Shown here: positions 12,001-22,500 of the stretch, piece by piece
Layout: each line of letters opens with the position of its first letter
Position numbering within the stretch: position 1 is the stretch's first letter
From: Megaleporinus macrocephalus
Taxonomy: Eukaryota; Chordata; Actinopteri; Characiformes; Anostomidae
Direction: 5' to 3'
Assembly (NCBI GenBank): GCA_021613375.1
Contig: CM038727.1
Location: 8,065,942-8,129,941 of the forward strand
DNA: 64,000 nt
The notes under the pieces: model-generated
Told to the model about the DNA's origin: nothing
The model's input: only the letters and a program-made list of their open reading frames with translations
Database searches by the model: none
Program-made: the position numbers and the translations under genes

Positions 12001-15000
12001 GATGATAAAGGAATGAAGGGATCAAGGAACAGTGTTGGTGATGATAAAGGAATGAAGGGATCAAGGAACAGTGTTGGTGATGATAAAGGAAAGAAGGGAT
12101 GCAGGAACAGTGTTGGTGATGATAAAGGAATGAAGGGATGAAAGAACAGTGTTGGTGATGATAAAGGAATGAAGGGATAAAGGAACAGTGTTGGTGATGA
12201 TAAAGGAATGAAGGGATAAAGGAACAGTGTTGGTGATGATAAAGGAATGAAGGGATGAAGGAACAGTGTTGGTGATGATAAAGGAATGAAGGGATAAAGG
12301 AACAGTGTTAGTGATGATAAAGGAATGAAGGGATGAAGGAACAGTGTTGGTGATGATAAAGGAATGAAGGGATGAAGGAACAGTGTTGGTGATGATAAAG
12401 GAATGAAGGGATGAAGGAACAGTGTTGGTGATGATAAAGGGATGAAGGGATGAAGGAACAGTGTTGGTGATGATAAAGGGATGAAGGAACAGTGTTGGTG
12501 ATGATAAAGGAATGAAGCGATGAAGGAACAGTGTTGGTGATGATAAAGGAATGAAGGGATGAAGGAACAGTGTTGGTGATGATAAAGGAATGAAGGGATG
12601 AAGGAACAGTGTTGGTGATGATAAAGGAAAGAAGGGATGCAGGAACAGTGTTGGTGATGATAAAGGAATGAAGGGATGAAAGAACAGTGTTGGTGATGAT
12701 AAAGGAATGAAGGGATAAAGGAACAGTGTTGGTGATAAAGGAATGAAGGGATGAAGGAACAGTGTTGGTGATGATAAAGGAATGAAGGGATGAAGGAACA
12801 GTGTTGGTGATGATAAAGGAATGAAGGGATGAAGGAACAGTGTTGGTGATGATAAAGGAATGAAGGGATGAAGGAACAGTGTTGGTGATAAAGGAATGAA
12901 GGAATCAAGGAACAGTGTTGGTGATGATAAAGGAAAGAAGGGATGCAGGAACAGTGTTGGTGATGATAAAGGAATGAAGGGATGAAAGAACAGTGTTGGT
13001 GATGATAAAGGGATGAAGGGATAAAGGAACAGTGTTAGTGATGATAAAGGAATGAAGGGATAAAGGAACAGTGTTAGTGATGATAAAGGGATGAAGGAAC
13101 AGTGTTGGTGATGATAAAGATATGAAGGGATGAAGGAACAGTGTTGGTGATGATAAAGGAATGAAGGGATAAAGGAACAGTGTTGGTGATGATAAAGGGA
13201 TGAATGGATAAAGGAACAGTGTTAGTGATGATAAAGGAATGAAGGGATAAAGGAACAGTGTTGGTGATGATAAAGGGATGAAGGAACAGTGTTGGTGATG
13301 ATAAAGATATGAAGGGATGAAGGAACAGTGTTGGTGATGATAAAGGAATGAAGGGATAAAGGAACAGTGTTGGTGATGATAAAGGGATGAAGGAACAGTG
13401 TTGGTGATGATAAAGGAATGAAGGGATGAAGGAACAGTGTTGGTGATGATAAAGGAATGAAGGGATGAAGGAACAGTGTTGGTGATGATAAAGGAATGAA
13501 GGGATAAAGGAACAGTTAGTGATGATAAAGGAATGAAGGGATAAATGAACAGTTAGTGATGATAAAGGAATGAAGGGATGGAGGAACAGTGTTAGTGATG
13601 ATAAAGGAATGAAGGGATAAAGGAACAGTGTTAGTGATGATAAAGGAATGAAGGGATGAAGGAACAGTGTTGGTGATAAAGGAATGAAGGGATAAAGGAA
13701 CAGTGTTAGTGATGATACAGGAATGAAGGGATGAAGGAACAGTGTTGGTGATGATAAAGGAATGAAGGGATGAAGGAACAGTGTTGGTGATGATAAAGGA
13801 ATGAAGGGATGAAGGAACAGTGTTAGTGATGATAAAGGAATGAAGGGATGAAGGAACAGTGTTGGTGATGATAAAGGAATGAAGGGATGCAGGAACAGTG
13901 TTGGTGATGATAAAGGAATGAAGGGATGAAGGAACAGTGTTGGTGATGATAAAGGAATGAAGGGATGCAGGAACAGTGTTGGTGATGATAAAGGAATGAA
14001 GGGATGAAGGAACAGTGTTGGTGATGATAAAGGAATGAAGGGATGAAGGAACAGTGTTGGTGATGATAAAGGAATGAAGGGATCAAGGAACAGTGTTGGT
14101 GATAATAAAGGAAAGAAGGGATGCAGGAACAGTGTTGGTAATGATAAAGGAATGAAGGGATGAAAGAACAGTGTTGGTGATGATAAAGGAATGAAGGGAT
14201 GAAGGAACAGTGTTGGTGATGATAAAGGAATGAAGGGATGAAGGAACATTGTTGGTGATGATAAAGGAATGAAGGGATGAAGGAACAGTGTTGGTGATGA
14301 TAAAGGAATGAAGGGATGAAGGAACAGTGTTGGTGATGATAAAGGAATGAAGGGATAAAGGAACAGTTAGTGATGATAAAGGAATGAAGGGATAAAGGAA
14401 CAGTGTTAGTGATGATAAAGGAATGAAGGGATAAAGGAACAGTGTTAGTGATGATAAAGGAATGAAGGGATGAAGGAACAGTGTTGGTGATGATAAAGGA
14501 ATGAAGGGATAAAGGAACAGTGTTGGTGATGATAAAGGAATGAAGGGATAAAGGAACAGTGTTGGTGATGATAAAGGAATGAAGGGATGAAGGAACAGTG
14601 TTAGTGATGATAAAGGAATGAAGGGATAAAGGAACAGTGTTGGTGATGATAAAGGAATGAAGGGATGAAGGAACAGTGTTAGTGATGATAAAGGAATGAA
14701 GGGATGAAGGAACAGTGTTGGTGATGATAAAGGGATGAAGGGATGAAGGAACAGTGTTGGTAATGATAAAGGAATGAAGGATGAAGGAACAGTGTTGGTG
14801 ATGATAAAGGAATGAAGGGATGAAGGAACAGTGTTGGTGATGATAAAGGGATGAAGGGATGAAGGAACAGTGTTGGTGGTGATAAAGGAATGAAGGGATG
14901 AAGGAAGTGTTGGTGGTGATAAAGGGATGAAGGGATGAAGGAACAGTGTTGGTGGTGATAAAGGGATGAAGGGATGAAGGAACAGTGTTGGTGGTGATAA

Positions 15001-15010
15001 AAGAATGAAG
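9089..15010. repeat. 5.9-kb minisatellite, 39-bp unit, about 150 copies
   Basis: The unit can be read as 'ggaacagtgttggtgatgat' plus 'aaaggaatgaagggatgaa' (39 bp). Because 39 is 13 codons, long open frames of a 13-residue repeat appear on the minus strand; they are a by-product. Unit variants (for example 'aaagaagggatgcagg') recur in a pattern: those near 9508, 9863 and 10135 match those near 11463, 11816 and 12088, an offset of about 1.95 kb. Rare variants such as 'gaaagaaacag' and 'ggtgaagat' are shared at that offset, which indicates a recent block duplication of about 50 units. The right edge, from about 14870 on, uses a 'ggtggtgataaaggg' variant. Confidence 0.97.
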
Positions 15011-15660
15011 GAGCAGCTACAGGAGGTCTGGGTGATGCTGGTGAGTTTTAACTCTGAGTTTCTCTGACTCTGAAACTGGTATGTGTGGGCGGGGCTAGAG
15101 GGTCGTTAGCTTGGTGATTGGTTAGGAAATCATTACGGAAGCACTACCCAAGACTAGAACCGCCCAGTTTACATGGAGAGAAGAGAAATACGATGAAATA
15201 TATTTTACAAGTTATTTATTAGACTTTAGGAAGAGAACTTCATTAGAACGGAAACACAGATTCAGGTTTTATTTAAAATAATAAATAATAATTTATATTA
15301 TGTTTATATATTATATTTAAATTCTATTGAAAGTATTTGTTTGTCTATTGTGAGATGTTCTAGTGATGTAAATGGCAGCTGATTTTTGAAAGGGTTTGAT
15401 CTGAAAGGGAGGATGTTCAGATTCAGGATGTACTGATTTGCTGATGTTGCTGTACAGACCCTCGCTGTTAGAGCTGCTCGTACTCGGAGGGGCGGAGTGA
15501 ATCGCGGGCCTGGCCGGTCAGTAGTGCTGCTACATGGACCGTGCACTCGCTGGCTGTAAGGAGGGCTAGCGTCCGGCCCACTGACAGGATGAGTAGAGTG
15601 GACTGTACAGTACAGCGGAGGACGGCAGCTGGAGGCACCTAGTGGTTAAAGTAGAGAATG
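15010..15660. other. Intron sequence, no feature recognised
   Basis: Apart from an AT-rich patch at 15200-15320 I see no repeat, exon or RNA gene. Confidence 0.4.
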
Positions 15661-15662
15661 CT

Positions 15663-16091
15663 GCAAAAAAGATAACATTGAAAGTTAGATTTACTCTGAG
15701 GGGACATACTTTAAAATTTTATGATAAGTGGAATCCCTTCTTGTCGTATTTTGACTCACTTAAATCTTTGCCATCAGAATAATTTTCCCTCCATGACCCC
15801 CCTTTTTTATCATTATTATTATTTATTTTTTTTTAATTATTATTATTTTTTTGTATTTATTTATTTTTTTTTTTCCCCATTTATTCCCTCCCTCTTTTAC
15901 GTTTTTGACCTGCTGTGTGGGTATGTTTGTGTGTGTGTGCGCGTGTTTGTGTGAGTAAGTGATTTGGGGTTATGTTCAAAACAAAGAAAAACTATTGTTT
16001 CTATTCAGTGACATGTGAATTGTGTCTTATGACATAATGCTGGTATGTAATTTCTTGTGTGAGACCTTCAATAAAAAAAAAAATTAAAAAA
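15663..16091 (+). mobile_element. 5'-truncated L1-like LINE: ORF2 C-terminus, 3' UTR and poly(A)
   Basis: A frame from 15666 to the TAA at 15780-15782 reads KKITLKVRFTLRGHTLKFYD and then KWNPFLSYF, like the C-terminal end of an L1/Tx1-type reverse transcriptase ORF (a K-W-x-P-F-L-x-Y element). A T-rich 3' UTR follows, with AATAAA and an A-rich tail at about 16069-16093. No convincing target duplication was found. Confidence 0.65.
15666..15782 (+). pseudogene. LINE ORF2 C-terminal fragment
   Basis: About 38 codons remain, ending in a natural-looking stop. All upstream domains are missing, so the copy is dead on arrival in the manner typical of 5' truncation during insertion. Confidence 0.55.
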
Positions 16092-16580
16092 AAATATAAC
16101 ATCACTGTACTACAGTATCACTACCGTCAAAACAAAACATTGCATCCCCTAAACAGTAACCCTGAAGGAGTTTTTATCATCCTGGTACTTTTAAAAAATA
16201 TTTATATTTGTATAAATATTTTAATATTTATATAAATATTTATATTTATATAAATATCCTGGTATATTTAAAAAATATTCAATATTTTAAAGTTCCCTGC
16301 AAGGTTTTGCTCCAACAGCAGTGATACAAATCCCAAAATTCCCAGTGTACAGTACTCACAGGCTAAGAACCTAGTTCGGAGTCCCAAGGCAGCCTAATAT
16401 TGTTTTTTTAACTTCAAAAAATATAATATAAAATATTAAATGTCAGTAATAATAGTAATAATGAAGTTTTCATCAGCTGCTGTATTTCCAGCTCAGTGTA
16501 TGTTTCAGTGTTGAGCTGTGGGCATCACATCACTGTGGGCGTTCCATATGAACATAATCTCACAGGCTTCCATATATATG
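16091..16580. other. AT-rich intron sequence
   Basis: It includes palindromic AT-rich steps near 16190-16275 ('tttatataaatatt' repeats). No exon or known element is seen. Confidence 0.4.
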
Positions 16581-16956
16581 AGGGGTGTAAGAAAATATTG
16601 AAATATTGAAATATCGGGATGTTATGTTTCGTGATACAGTATCGATACACAGATTCCTGGCAGAAAGTGAATCAGTGTGTGTTGTGTTTAAACATCTGAC
16701 CACTAGATGGCAGTGTTGTAATTCATTTTCAGCTCCACTCCAACATTAACAAGCAGCACAAGGGAGCAATGCTTTTGTAAGCATTGATAAACCTGTTCAT
16801 ATAGTGGTGTGTTTTAATAGTAGGATTTGAAAAAACGCAATACATCATATTGCTTATTGCATATTGCATATTGCGATACATTATGATATATTGAATCGTG
16901 ACCGCTGTATCATTATACTTATTGTATGGCCAGGTTCTTGCCAATACACAGCCCTA
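16580..16956 (+). mobile_element. hAT-like repeat B, near-complete copy with CTCF-type motif
   Basis: Left end 'aggggtgtaagaaaatattg', right end 'ccaatacacagccct'. Flanks are both (AT)n, compatible with an 8-bp 'atatatat' target duplication but not proof of one. CCACTAGATGGCAGT lies at 16700-16714. Confidence 0.75.
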
Positions 16957-16958
<2 letters not shown>

Positions 16959-17023
<65 letters not shown>

Positions 17024-17101
17024 CAATTGTCCTGAGTGGTGGGTTTCTTCATTTCCTACAATAAAAAAATTATTTATATTACATAAATTATGTATATATA
17101 A

Positions 17102-17172
<71 letters not shown>
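16959..17172. repeat. Two long (TA)n tracts
   Basis: (TA)n from about 16959 to 17021 and again from about 17105 to 17172, separated by about 80 bp. The exon encoding SH3B begins 280 bp further on. Confidence 0.9.
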
Positions 17173-17179
<7 letters not shown>

Positions 17180-17451
17180 AAAAAGGACCAGGAAGAAAAA
17201 ATCTACCTAGTAATATGAATGAATGAATAATGAAAGATAATGATCTGAAAAAAGGCATTCAGTTAGTTACTTGTTATTGTCAGTTATCCAATATTGTTTA
17301 CTATATTGTTGTTGTTTACAGGCTTTTTCAATAATCGATCAGTACATGCAGTTGATTAGTGTATTGCGATGTGTTGTATCGTCGTATGGCCCACCGCTCG
17401 CTCACATATTCACATATGCTTAACTGTATCTGCATGTGTGTGTCACAACAG

Positions 17452-17558
17452 GCGAGACCATCCGGAAGAGGCGCTGCAAAGCAGCCTTTAGCTACATCCC
17501 ACAGAATGAAGACGAGCTGGAGCTCAAGATTGGAGACGTCATTGACGTCCTAGGAGAG
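17452..17558 (+). CDS. sh3kbp1: sh3kbp1 exon 2 of window: first half of SH3B
   Basis: The acceptor is tgtcacaacag|gc and the donor is gag|gtcagc (phase 0). The G left by the previous exon plus GC gives Gly, then [20 protein letters not shown] and [15 protein letters not shown]. This is the RT-loop half of an SH3 fold: the F-x-Y of the ALYDY-type motif, the acidic NEDELEL stretch and the hydrophobic IGDVIDVL strand. SH3B of CIN85 binds atypical PxxxPR peptides such as those in CBL. The next exon follows after an intron of only 111 bp. Confidence 0.95.
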
Positions 17559-17669
17559 GTCAGCGTCCGCCCATACAGTCGTACTGGACCATGAGTCTGT
17601 GTGTTATGATTATCGTTGAGTTGGAGGTAGCAGGTATGTGTGTGTAAAGTGTGTGCTGGCGTGTTGCAG

Positions 17670-17802
17670 GTGGAGGAAGGCTGGTGGGAAGGCTGTCTCA
17701 ACGGCAAGACGGGAATGTTCCCCTCCAACTTCACTAAAGAGATTCTGGCCGACGAAGAGGATCTGGCAACCCCGCCGGAGGACACCCGCAGCACAAAAAC
17801 CA
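17670..17802 (+). CDS. sh3kbp1: sh3kbp1 exon 3 of window: second half of SH3B and linker
   Basis: The acceptor is gtgttgcag|gtg and the donor is cca|gtcagt (phase 1). It encodes [20 protein letters not shown] followed by [20 protein letters not shown] and STKT. The double Trp of the SH3 core, the N-G-K-x-G turn and the FPSNF end motif are all present, so the ligand groove looks intact. The acidic tail that follows corresponds to the ELSGESDELG region of the family and leads into the serine-rich linker encoded by the next exon. Confidence 0.95.
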
Positions 17803-17879
17803 GTCAGTTTGAAATGAGTCGATCGTAACTAATTGATCCATGCTCCTCCCACAAATAGCATTGACTGACTAAGGGTAGA

Positions 17880-17995
17880 CCCTCAACCACGACTGCAGTC
17901 CCATTTTATTTTCAAGCGCACCCAAACATTATGGTTGAATTAAACCTACATCCACCAAACCGCATGTACTCGCTCAGGACAGATCTCCAAACACA
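17880..17995 (+). repeat. Dispersed repeat C
   Basis: It shares 'cacccaaacattatggtt' and 'catgtactcgctcagg' with 24960-25080 and, inverted, with 53150-53340. Class unknown. Confidence 0.65.
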
Positions 17996-18024
17996 CTGAC
18001 CCGCACTCATCTACTAGTTGTTTA

Positions 18025-18135
18025 TTAAGATAAGATAATCCTTTATTAGTCCCACAGTTACAGCAGCAAAGGGATAGCAAGCACTCAGTACAACCATAGA
18101 TATATAAACAGTACAGTATATACATAATAAAAAAG
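18025..18135 (-). mobile_element. LINE 3' end (antisense)
   Basis: The phrase 'gataagataatcctttatta' followed by 'gtcccacag' is the reverse complement of a common fish LINE 3' terminus. The 44-bp minisatellite begins directly behind it, so the array may have grown from the retrotransposon's own 3' region. Confidence 0.6.
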
Positions 18136-18139
18136 TCAA

Positions 18140-19842
18140 GAACTGTGTAGAGTTTAAGTGTGTGTGTATATAGTCTGCTGTGTGTATGTGGTTTGGTGGG
18201 AGCAGTGTGTAGAGTTTAAGTGTGTGTATATGTGGTCTTCTGGGAGCAGTGTGTAGAGTTTAAGTGTGTGTGTATGTGGTCTGCTGGGAGCAGTGTGTAG
18301 AGTTTAAGTGTGTGTGTATGTGGTCTGCTGGGAGCAGTGTGTAGAGTTTAAGTGTGTGTGTATGCGGTCTGCTGGGAGCAGTGTGTAGAGTTTAAGTGTG
18401 TGTGTATGTGGTCTGCTGGGAGCAGTGTGTAGAGTTTAAGTGTGTGTATATGTGGTCTGCTGGGAGCAGTGTGTAGAGTTTAAGTGTGTGTGTATGTGGT
18501 CTGCTGGGAGCAGTGTGTAGAGTTTAAGTGTGTGTGTATGTGGTCTGCTGGGAGCAGTGTGTAGAGTTTAAGTGTGTGTGTATATGTGGTCTTCTGGGAG
18601 CAGTGTGTAGAGTTTAAGTGTGTGTGTATATAGTCCGCTGTGTGTATGTGGTCTGCTGGGAGCAGTGTGTAGAGTTTAAGTGTGTGTGTATGTGGTCTGC
18701 TGGGAGCAGTGTGTAGAGTTTAAGTGTGTGTGTATGTGGTCTGTTGGGAGCAGTGTGTAGAGTTTAAGTGTGTGTGTATGTGGTCTGCTGGGAGCAGTGT
18801 GTAGAGTTTTAAGTGTGTGTATATGAGGTCTACTGGGAGCAGTGTGTAGAGTTTAAGTGTGTGTATATGTGGTCTTCTGGGAGCAGTGTGTAGAGTTTAA
18901 GTGTGTGTGTATGTGGTCTGCTGGGAGCAGTGTGTAGAGTTTAAGTGTGTGTGTATGTGGTTTGGTGGGAGCAGTGTGTAGAGTTTAAGTGTGTGTATAT
19001 GTGGTCTTCTGGGAGCAGTGTGTAGAGTTTAAGTGTGTGTGTATGTGGTCTGCTGGGAGCAGTGTGTAGAGTTTAAGTGTGTGTGTATATGTGGTCTTCT
19101 GGGAGCAGTGTGTAGAGTTTAAGTGTGTGTGTATATAGTCCGCTGTGTATATGTGGTCTGCTGGGAGCAGTGTGTAGAGTTTAAGTGTGTGTGTATATAG
19201 TCCGCTGTGTGTATGTGGTCTGCTGGGAGCAGTGTGTAGAGTTTTAAGTGTGTGTATATGTGGTCTTCTGGGAGCAGTGTGTAGAGTTTTAAGTGTGTGT
19301 ATATGAGGTCTACTGGGAGCAGTGTGTAGAGTTTAAGTGTGTGTGTATGTGGTCCTCTGGAAGCAGTGTGTAGAGTTTAAATGTGTGTATATGTGGTCTG
19401 CTCGGAGCAGTGTGTAGAGTTTAAGTGTGTGTGTATGTGGTCTGCTGGGAGCAGTGTGTAGAGTTTAAGTGTGTGTGTATGTGGTCTGTTGGAAGCAGTG
19501 TGTAGAGTTTAAGTGTGTGTGTATGTGGTCTGCTGGGAGCAGTGTGTAGAGTTTAAGTGTGTGTGTATGTGGTCTGTTGGAAGCAGTGTGTAGAGTTTAA
19601 GTGTGTGTGTATGTGGTCTGCTGGGAGCAGTGTGTAGAGTTTAAGTGTGTGTGTATGTGGTCTGCTGGGAGCAGTGTGTAGAGTTTAAGTGTGTGTGTAT
19701 GTGGTCTGTTGGAAGCAGTGTGTAGAGTTTAAGTGTGTGTGTATGTGGTCTGCTGGGAGCAGTGTGTAGAGTTTAAGTGTGTGTGTATGTGGTCTGCTGG
19801 GAGCAGTGTGTAGAGTTTAAGTGTGTGTGTATGTGGTCTGCT
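18140..19842. repeat. 1.7-kb minisatellite, 44-bp unit, about 39 copies
   Basis: The unit is 'tgtgtagagtttaagtgtgt' plus 'gtgtatgtggtctgctgggagcag'-like sequence with length changes in the (GT)n part. Variants with 'cttctggg', 'gttggaag' and 'tatatagtccgctgtg' recur. The right edge is cut sharply by repeat A at 19843. Confidence 0.95.
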
Positions 19843-20130
19843 TATAAACCCAGTATTATTATCAGTTCTCATCTAATACCTGCTTTGACTGCTCAGTACT
19901 TCATTAAGCTAAATCAAGATTTGCTGCTGAAGGAACTGAACACATTCATACAATGTCTGGGGCGTCCAGGAGAAATCTGGAACCTAACTTTGTTCTTCAA
20001 ACTGAAGCTCAAGATCTGATCTACTTCATTACAATAAGATATTCATGTTACTTTGTATTGTATGTATGATTATTTACATCTGTTCTAATCAGATCTGGTG
20101 GTGAAAATACACTAATTGATGAGATAATAG
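19843..20130 (-). repeat. Dispersed repeat A, inverted copy
   Basis: It begins at 'aacccagtattatt' and ends near 'tctggtggtgaaaatac'. It is colinear with the copy at 3810-4140. Confidence 0.8.
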
Positions 20131-20580
20131 GGTTTAAACTCTAAGACTGTTGCTCTATAGTGTAAATGTGGTCAGATAACTGAGAGGAAAAGCTTTGTTT
20201 TGAGTTTTCCATGCGTAGAGAGAACCGAGGCTGTGCTCTGATGAGTGTTTTTACACATAGTGCGTAGCCAGGAGTTTCTTTTGAATGAGTTCAGCTCACT
20301 GGCCTAGTAGGGTCTTAGCCAGGTCTCAGTGGTTGGACCAATCAGAGCAGGCGTTTCAGCATGACATCGCAGCTCCCTGGAGATGGAACAGAAACTCAGA
20401 GACAGTGCAGAGAGCTGGCTCTCGTCTAGAGTGGAAACAGATGTGTGAGTGTGTGTGAGTGTGTGTGCTCCTTGAGCTAAAGATTTAACTCACTAATGAG
20501 TCAGCTCTTAAACTGGTAACAGGAAAACACACACACAACTGTCTTTAACACCTACACACACGCACGCACACACACAAACA

Positions 20581-20584
<4 letters not shown>

Positions 20585-20620
<36 letters not shown>
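20585..20620. repeat. (CA)n microsatellite
   Basis: An uninterrupted (CA)n tract, about 120 bp before the acceptor of the exon at 20738, in a CA/GT-rich intron end. Confidence 0.85.
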
Positions 20621-20622
<2 letters not shown>

Positions 20623-20737
20623 TCTTTTCTATTTACAGACCATCTTAAATTGAATGTGCTACATCACCTATACCATACGTCCTCTCTCTCTCTCTCTGTG
20701 TGTGTGTGTGTCTGTCTGTGTGTGTGTGTGTGAGAAG

Positions 20738-20931
20738 GTGTTAAGGACAGCACAGGCTCCGAGAGTGACGGGGGAGACAGCAGCAGCGTTCGTTCGGATG
20801 CGGGCAGCGTGGCTTCCAGCTCCGAGATCCAGCCGAAGAAAGTGCGCGGCTTTGGCTTCGGTGACATCTTCAAAGATCAGCCAATCAAGCTCCGCCCACG
20901 ATCGATGGACCTAGACAACGAGCTGGACAAG
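20738..20931 (+). CDS. sh3kbp1: sh3kbp1 exon 4 of window: Ser-rich linker and FGDIFKD motif
   Basis: Phase-1 entry gives [17 protein letters not shown], then a variable serine stretch, then [26 protein letters not shown] and an acidic end NELDK; the donor is aag|gtcaga in phase 0. The [17 protein letters not shown] block is a strongly conserved SH3B-SH3C linker in CIN85 and includes an R-P-R basic-proline element. The acceptor region is odd: the 40 nt before the AG are mostly (TG)n rather than a clean polypyrimidine tract. An AG three bases upstream (20733-20734) would also keep the frame and change Ser to Lys-Gly, so the first base of the exon may be 20735 or 20738. Confidence 0.92.
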
Positions 20932-20964
20932 GTCAGATATTACCGAAAACCATGCGTGTGTGTG

Positions 20965-21341
20965 TGTACTAAGAAAACACAGAAATATGGAATATCAGGA
21001 TATTATGCTTAGTGATACTGTATTGATTCTCAAAAACACAGTATCCATACACAGACAGGCAGACAGTGAATCATAGTGTGTTGTGTTTAAACCTCTGACC
21101 ACTAGATGTCAGTGTTGTAATCCATTTTCAGCTCCAACATTAACAAGCAGCACAAGGACGCAATGCTATTGTAAGCATTGACAAACCTGTTCATACAGTG
21201 GTGTGTTTTAATAGTAGGATTTGGAAAATCGCAATATATTACTTTGCTTGCAGTATCGCAATATATCATGATATATTGAATCGTGACCGCCGTATCATGA
21301 TATGTATTCTATCACCACGTTCTTGCCCATACACAGCCCTA
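20965..21341 (+). mobile_element. hAT-like repeat B, copy 3, just after an exon
   Basis: It is colinear with 16580-16956 and ends 'catacacagccctag'. It begins only about 35 bp after the donor at 20931/20932. Its CTCF-type motif at 21099-21113 has one change (CCACTAGATGTCAGT). Confidence 0.75.
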
Positions 21342-21363
21342 GTGTTTATATATGGATGTCCTT

Positions 21364-21398
<35 letters not shown>

Positions 21399-22010
21399 CT
21401 ATGAAAGACATACATCATGGCCTTAGTACAGCCAAGTGCCCTGACTTCTGTGTAGTATCTGGTTCACTTCTGTGAGTGCGTGAGATGAATGTACTGAAAA
21501 ATGCATTGTGGTTCCACCACAGAGACTTCTTGGTGACGTTGGTCCGTTTAGTTTTATTTTAGGACTTTTATGCTGAAGAGCCAGAGCACAGGTGTAGTGT
21601 TTTAAATTATATCTTTTTTTAGGTGCAGTGGATCTACAGTAGTTACAAATGGCTCAAAAATATTTTACTTTAACTTCTGTTACAACTTATGAAGGATTTT
21701 AAGCGTCATATGCCAAGAGTTTTGTAGGTACGAGGTTTACGCCCTGTAATTTGAGAGTTGAAGCCTCACAAACTGGATCTGTTCCAGCACACCTCAGAGA
21801 TGCTCTGTCAGATTGAATTCTGGGCAGTTTGGAGACTAAAGCAGCTTAAAGGTCTCGTTTCGTGTGGCAGGGTGAGTTATTCAGCTGAAACTGATGTCGG
21901 GGAACACTATGAAGGGGTGTACCTGCTCAGCTACCATGTCAAATAGACCTCTACATGATTGTCTGGACCAGAACATCAGCCAGAGCATCACACTCACTTC
22001 AGCAGCAGCT
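21341..22010. other. Intron sequence with one (TA)n tract
   Basis: (TA)n at about 21367-21397. The rest shows no repeat shared within the window and no exon. Confidence 0.4.
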
Positions 22011-22500
22011 CTTCTTCACACAGTGCATACCAATGCCCTCCACGTACCCGGCCCTCCACGTACCCGGCCCTCCACGTACCCGGCCCTCCACGTACCCGGC
22101 CCTCCACGTACCCGGCCCTCCACGTACCCGGCCCTCCACGTACCCGGCCCTCCACGTACCCGGCCCTCCACGTACCCGGCCCTCCACATACCTGACCCTT
22201 AGGATTAGGAGCTATCAGAATGTTGCCGCTGCTAACGATCTAAGCTAACTGCTAAGTCACATAATAGTGAGATAATTATGAATTATTAATTGATCTGATC
22301 TGATTAATAATTTATTAATATAATATAATAATATAATATTAAGATCTGTGCTCTGCATCTACACTAGTCCCGAGCGGGCGGTCAGTGCTGGCCTTTAATT
22401 CCACATTCTACTGGACGTGAGTCACTGTGGGTCAGTGGGTCATCTTGAGTAATAGAGAGTGTCAGTATCAGCGGAGCGATCACTGCCTTCTGCTCCTGCC
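22010..22500 (+). repeat. Duplicated block, left copy, with 16-bp repeats
   Basis: From 'cttcttcacacagtgcat' to the CT-rich start it is nearly identical to 25395-25785 (offset 3385). The 16-bp tandem unit 'ccctccacgtacccgg' occurs about ten times here (22036-22195) but only about three to four times in the right copy. Confidence 0.92.

Noticed and set aside
9089..14249. Long minus-strand open frames (up to 490 codons) of a repeated 13-residue sequence rich in His, Ser, Pro and Phe
   Set aside because: They arise because the 39-bp minisatellite unit is a multiple of three. Frames switch wherever a unit has an indel, there is no splice or promoter context, and all lie inside an sh3kbp1 intron.
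15672..16102. 'ataacat' on both sides of the LINE as a target duplication
   Set aside because: The left copy lies inside the LINE reading frame, so it cannot be flanking sequence.
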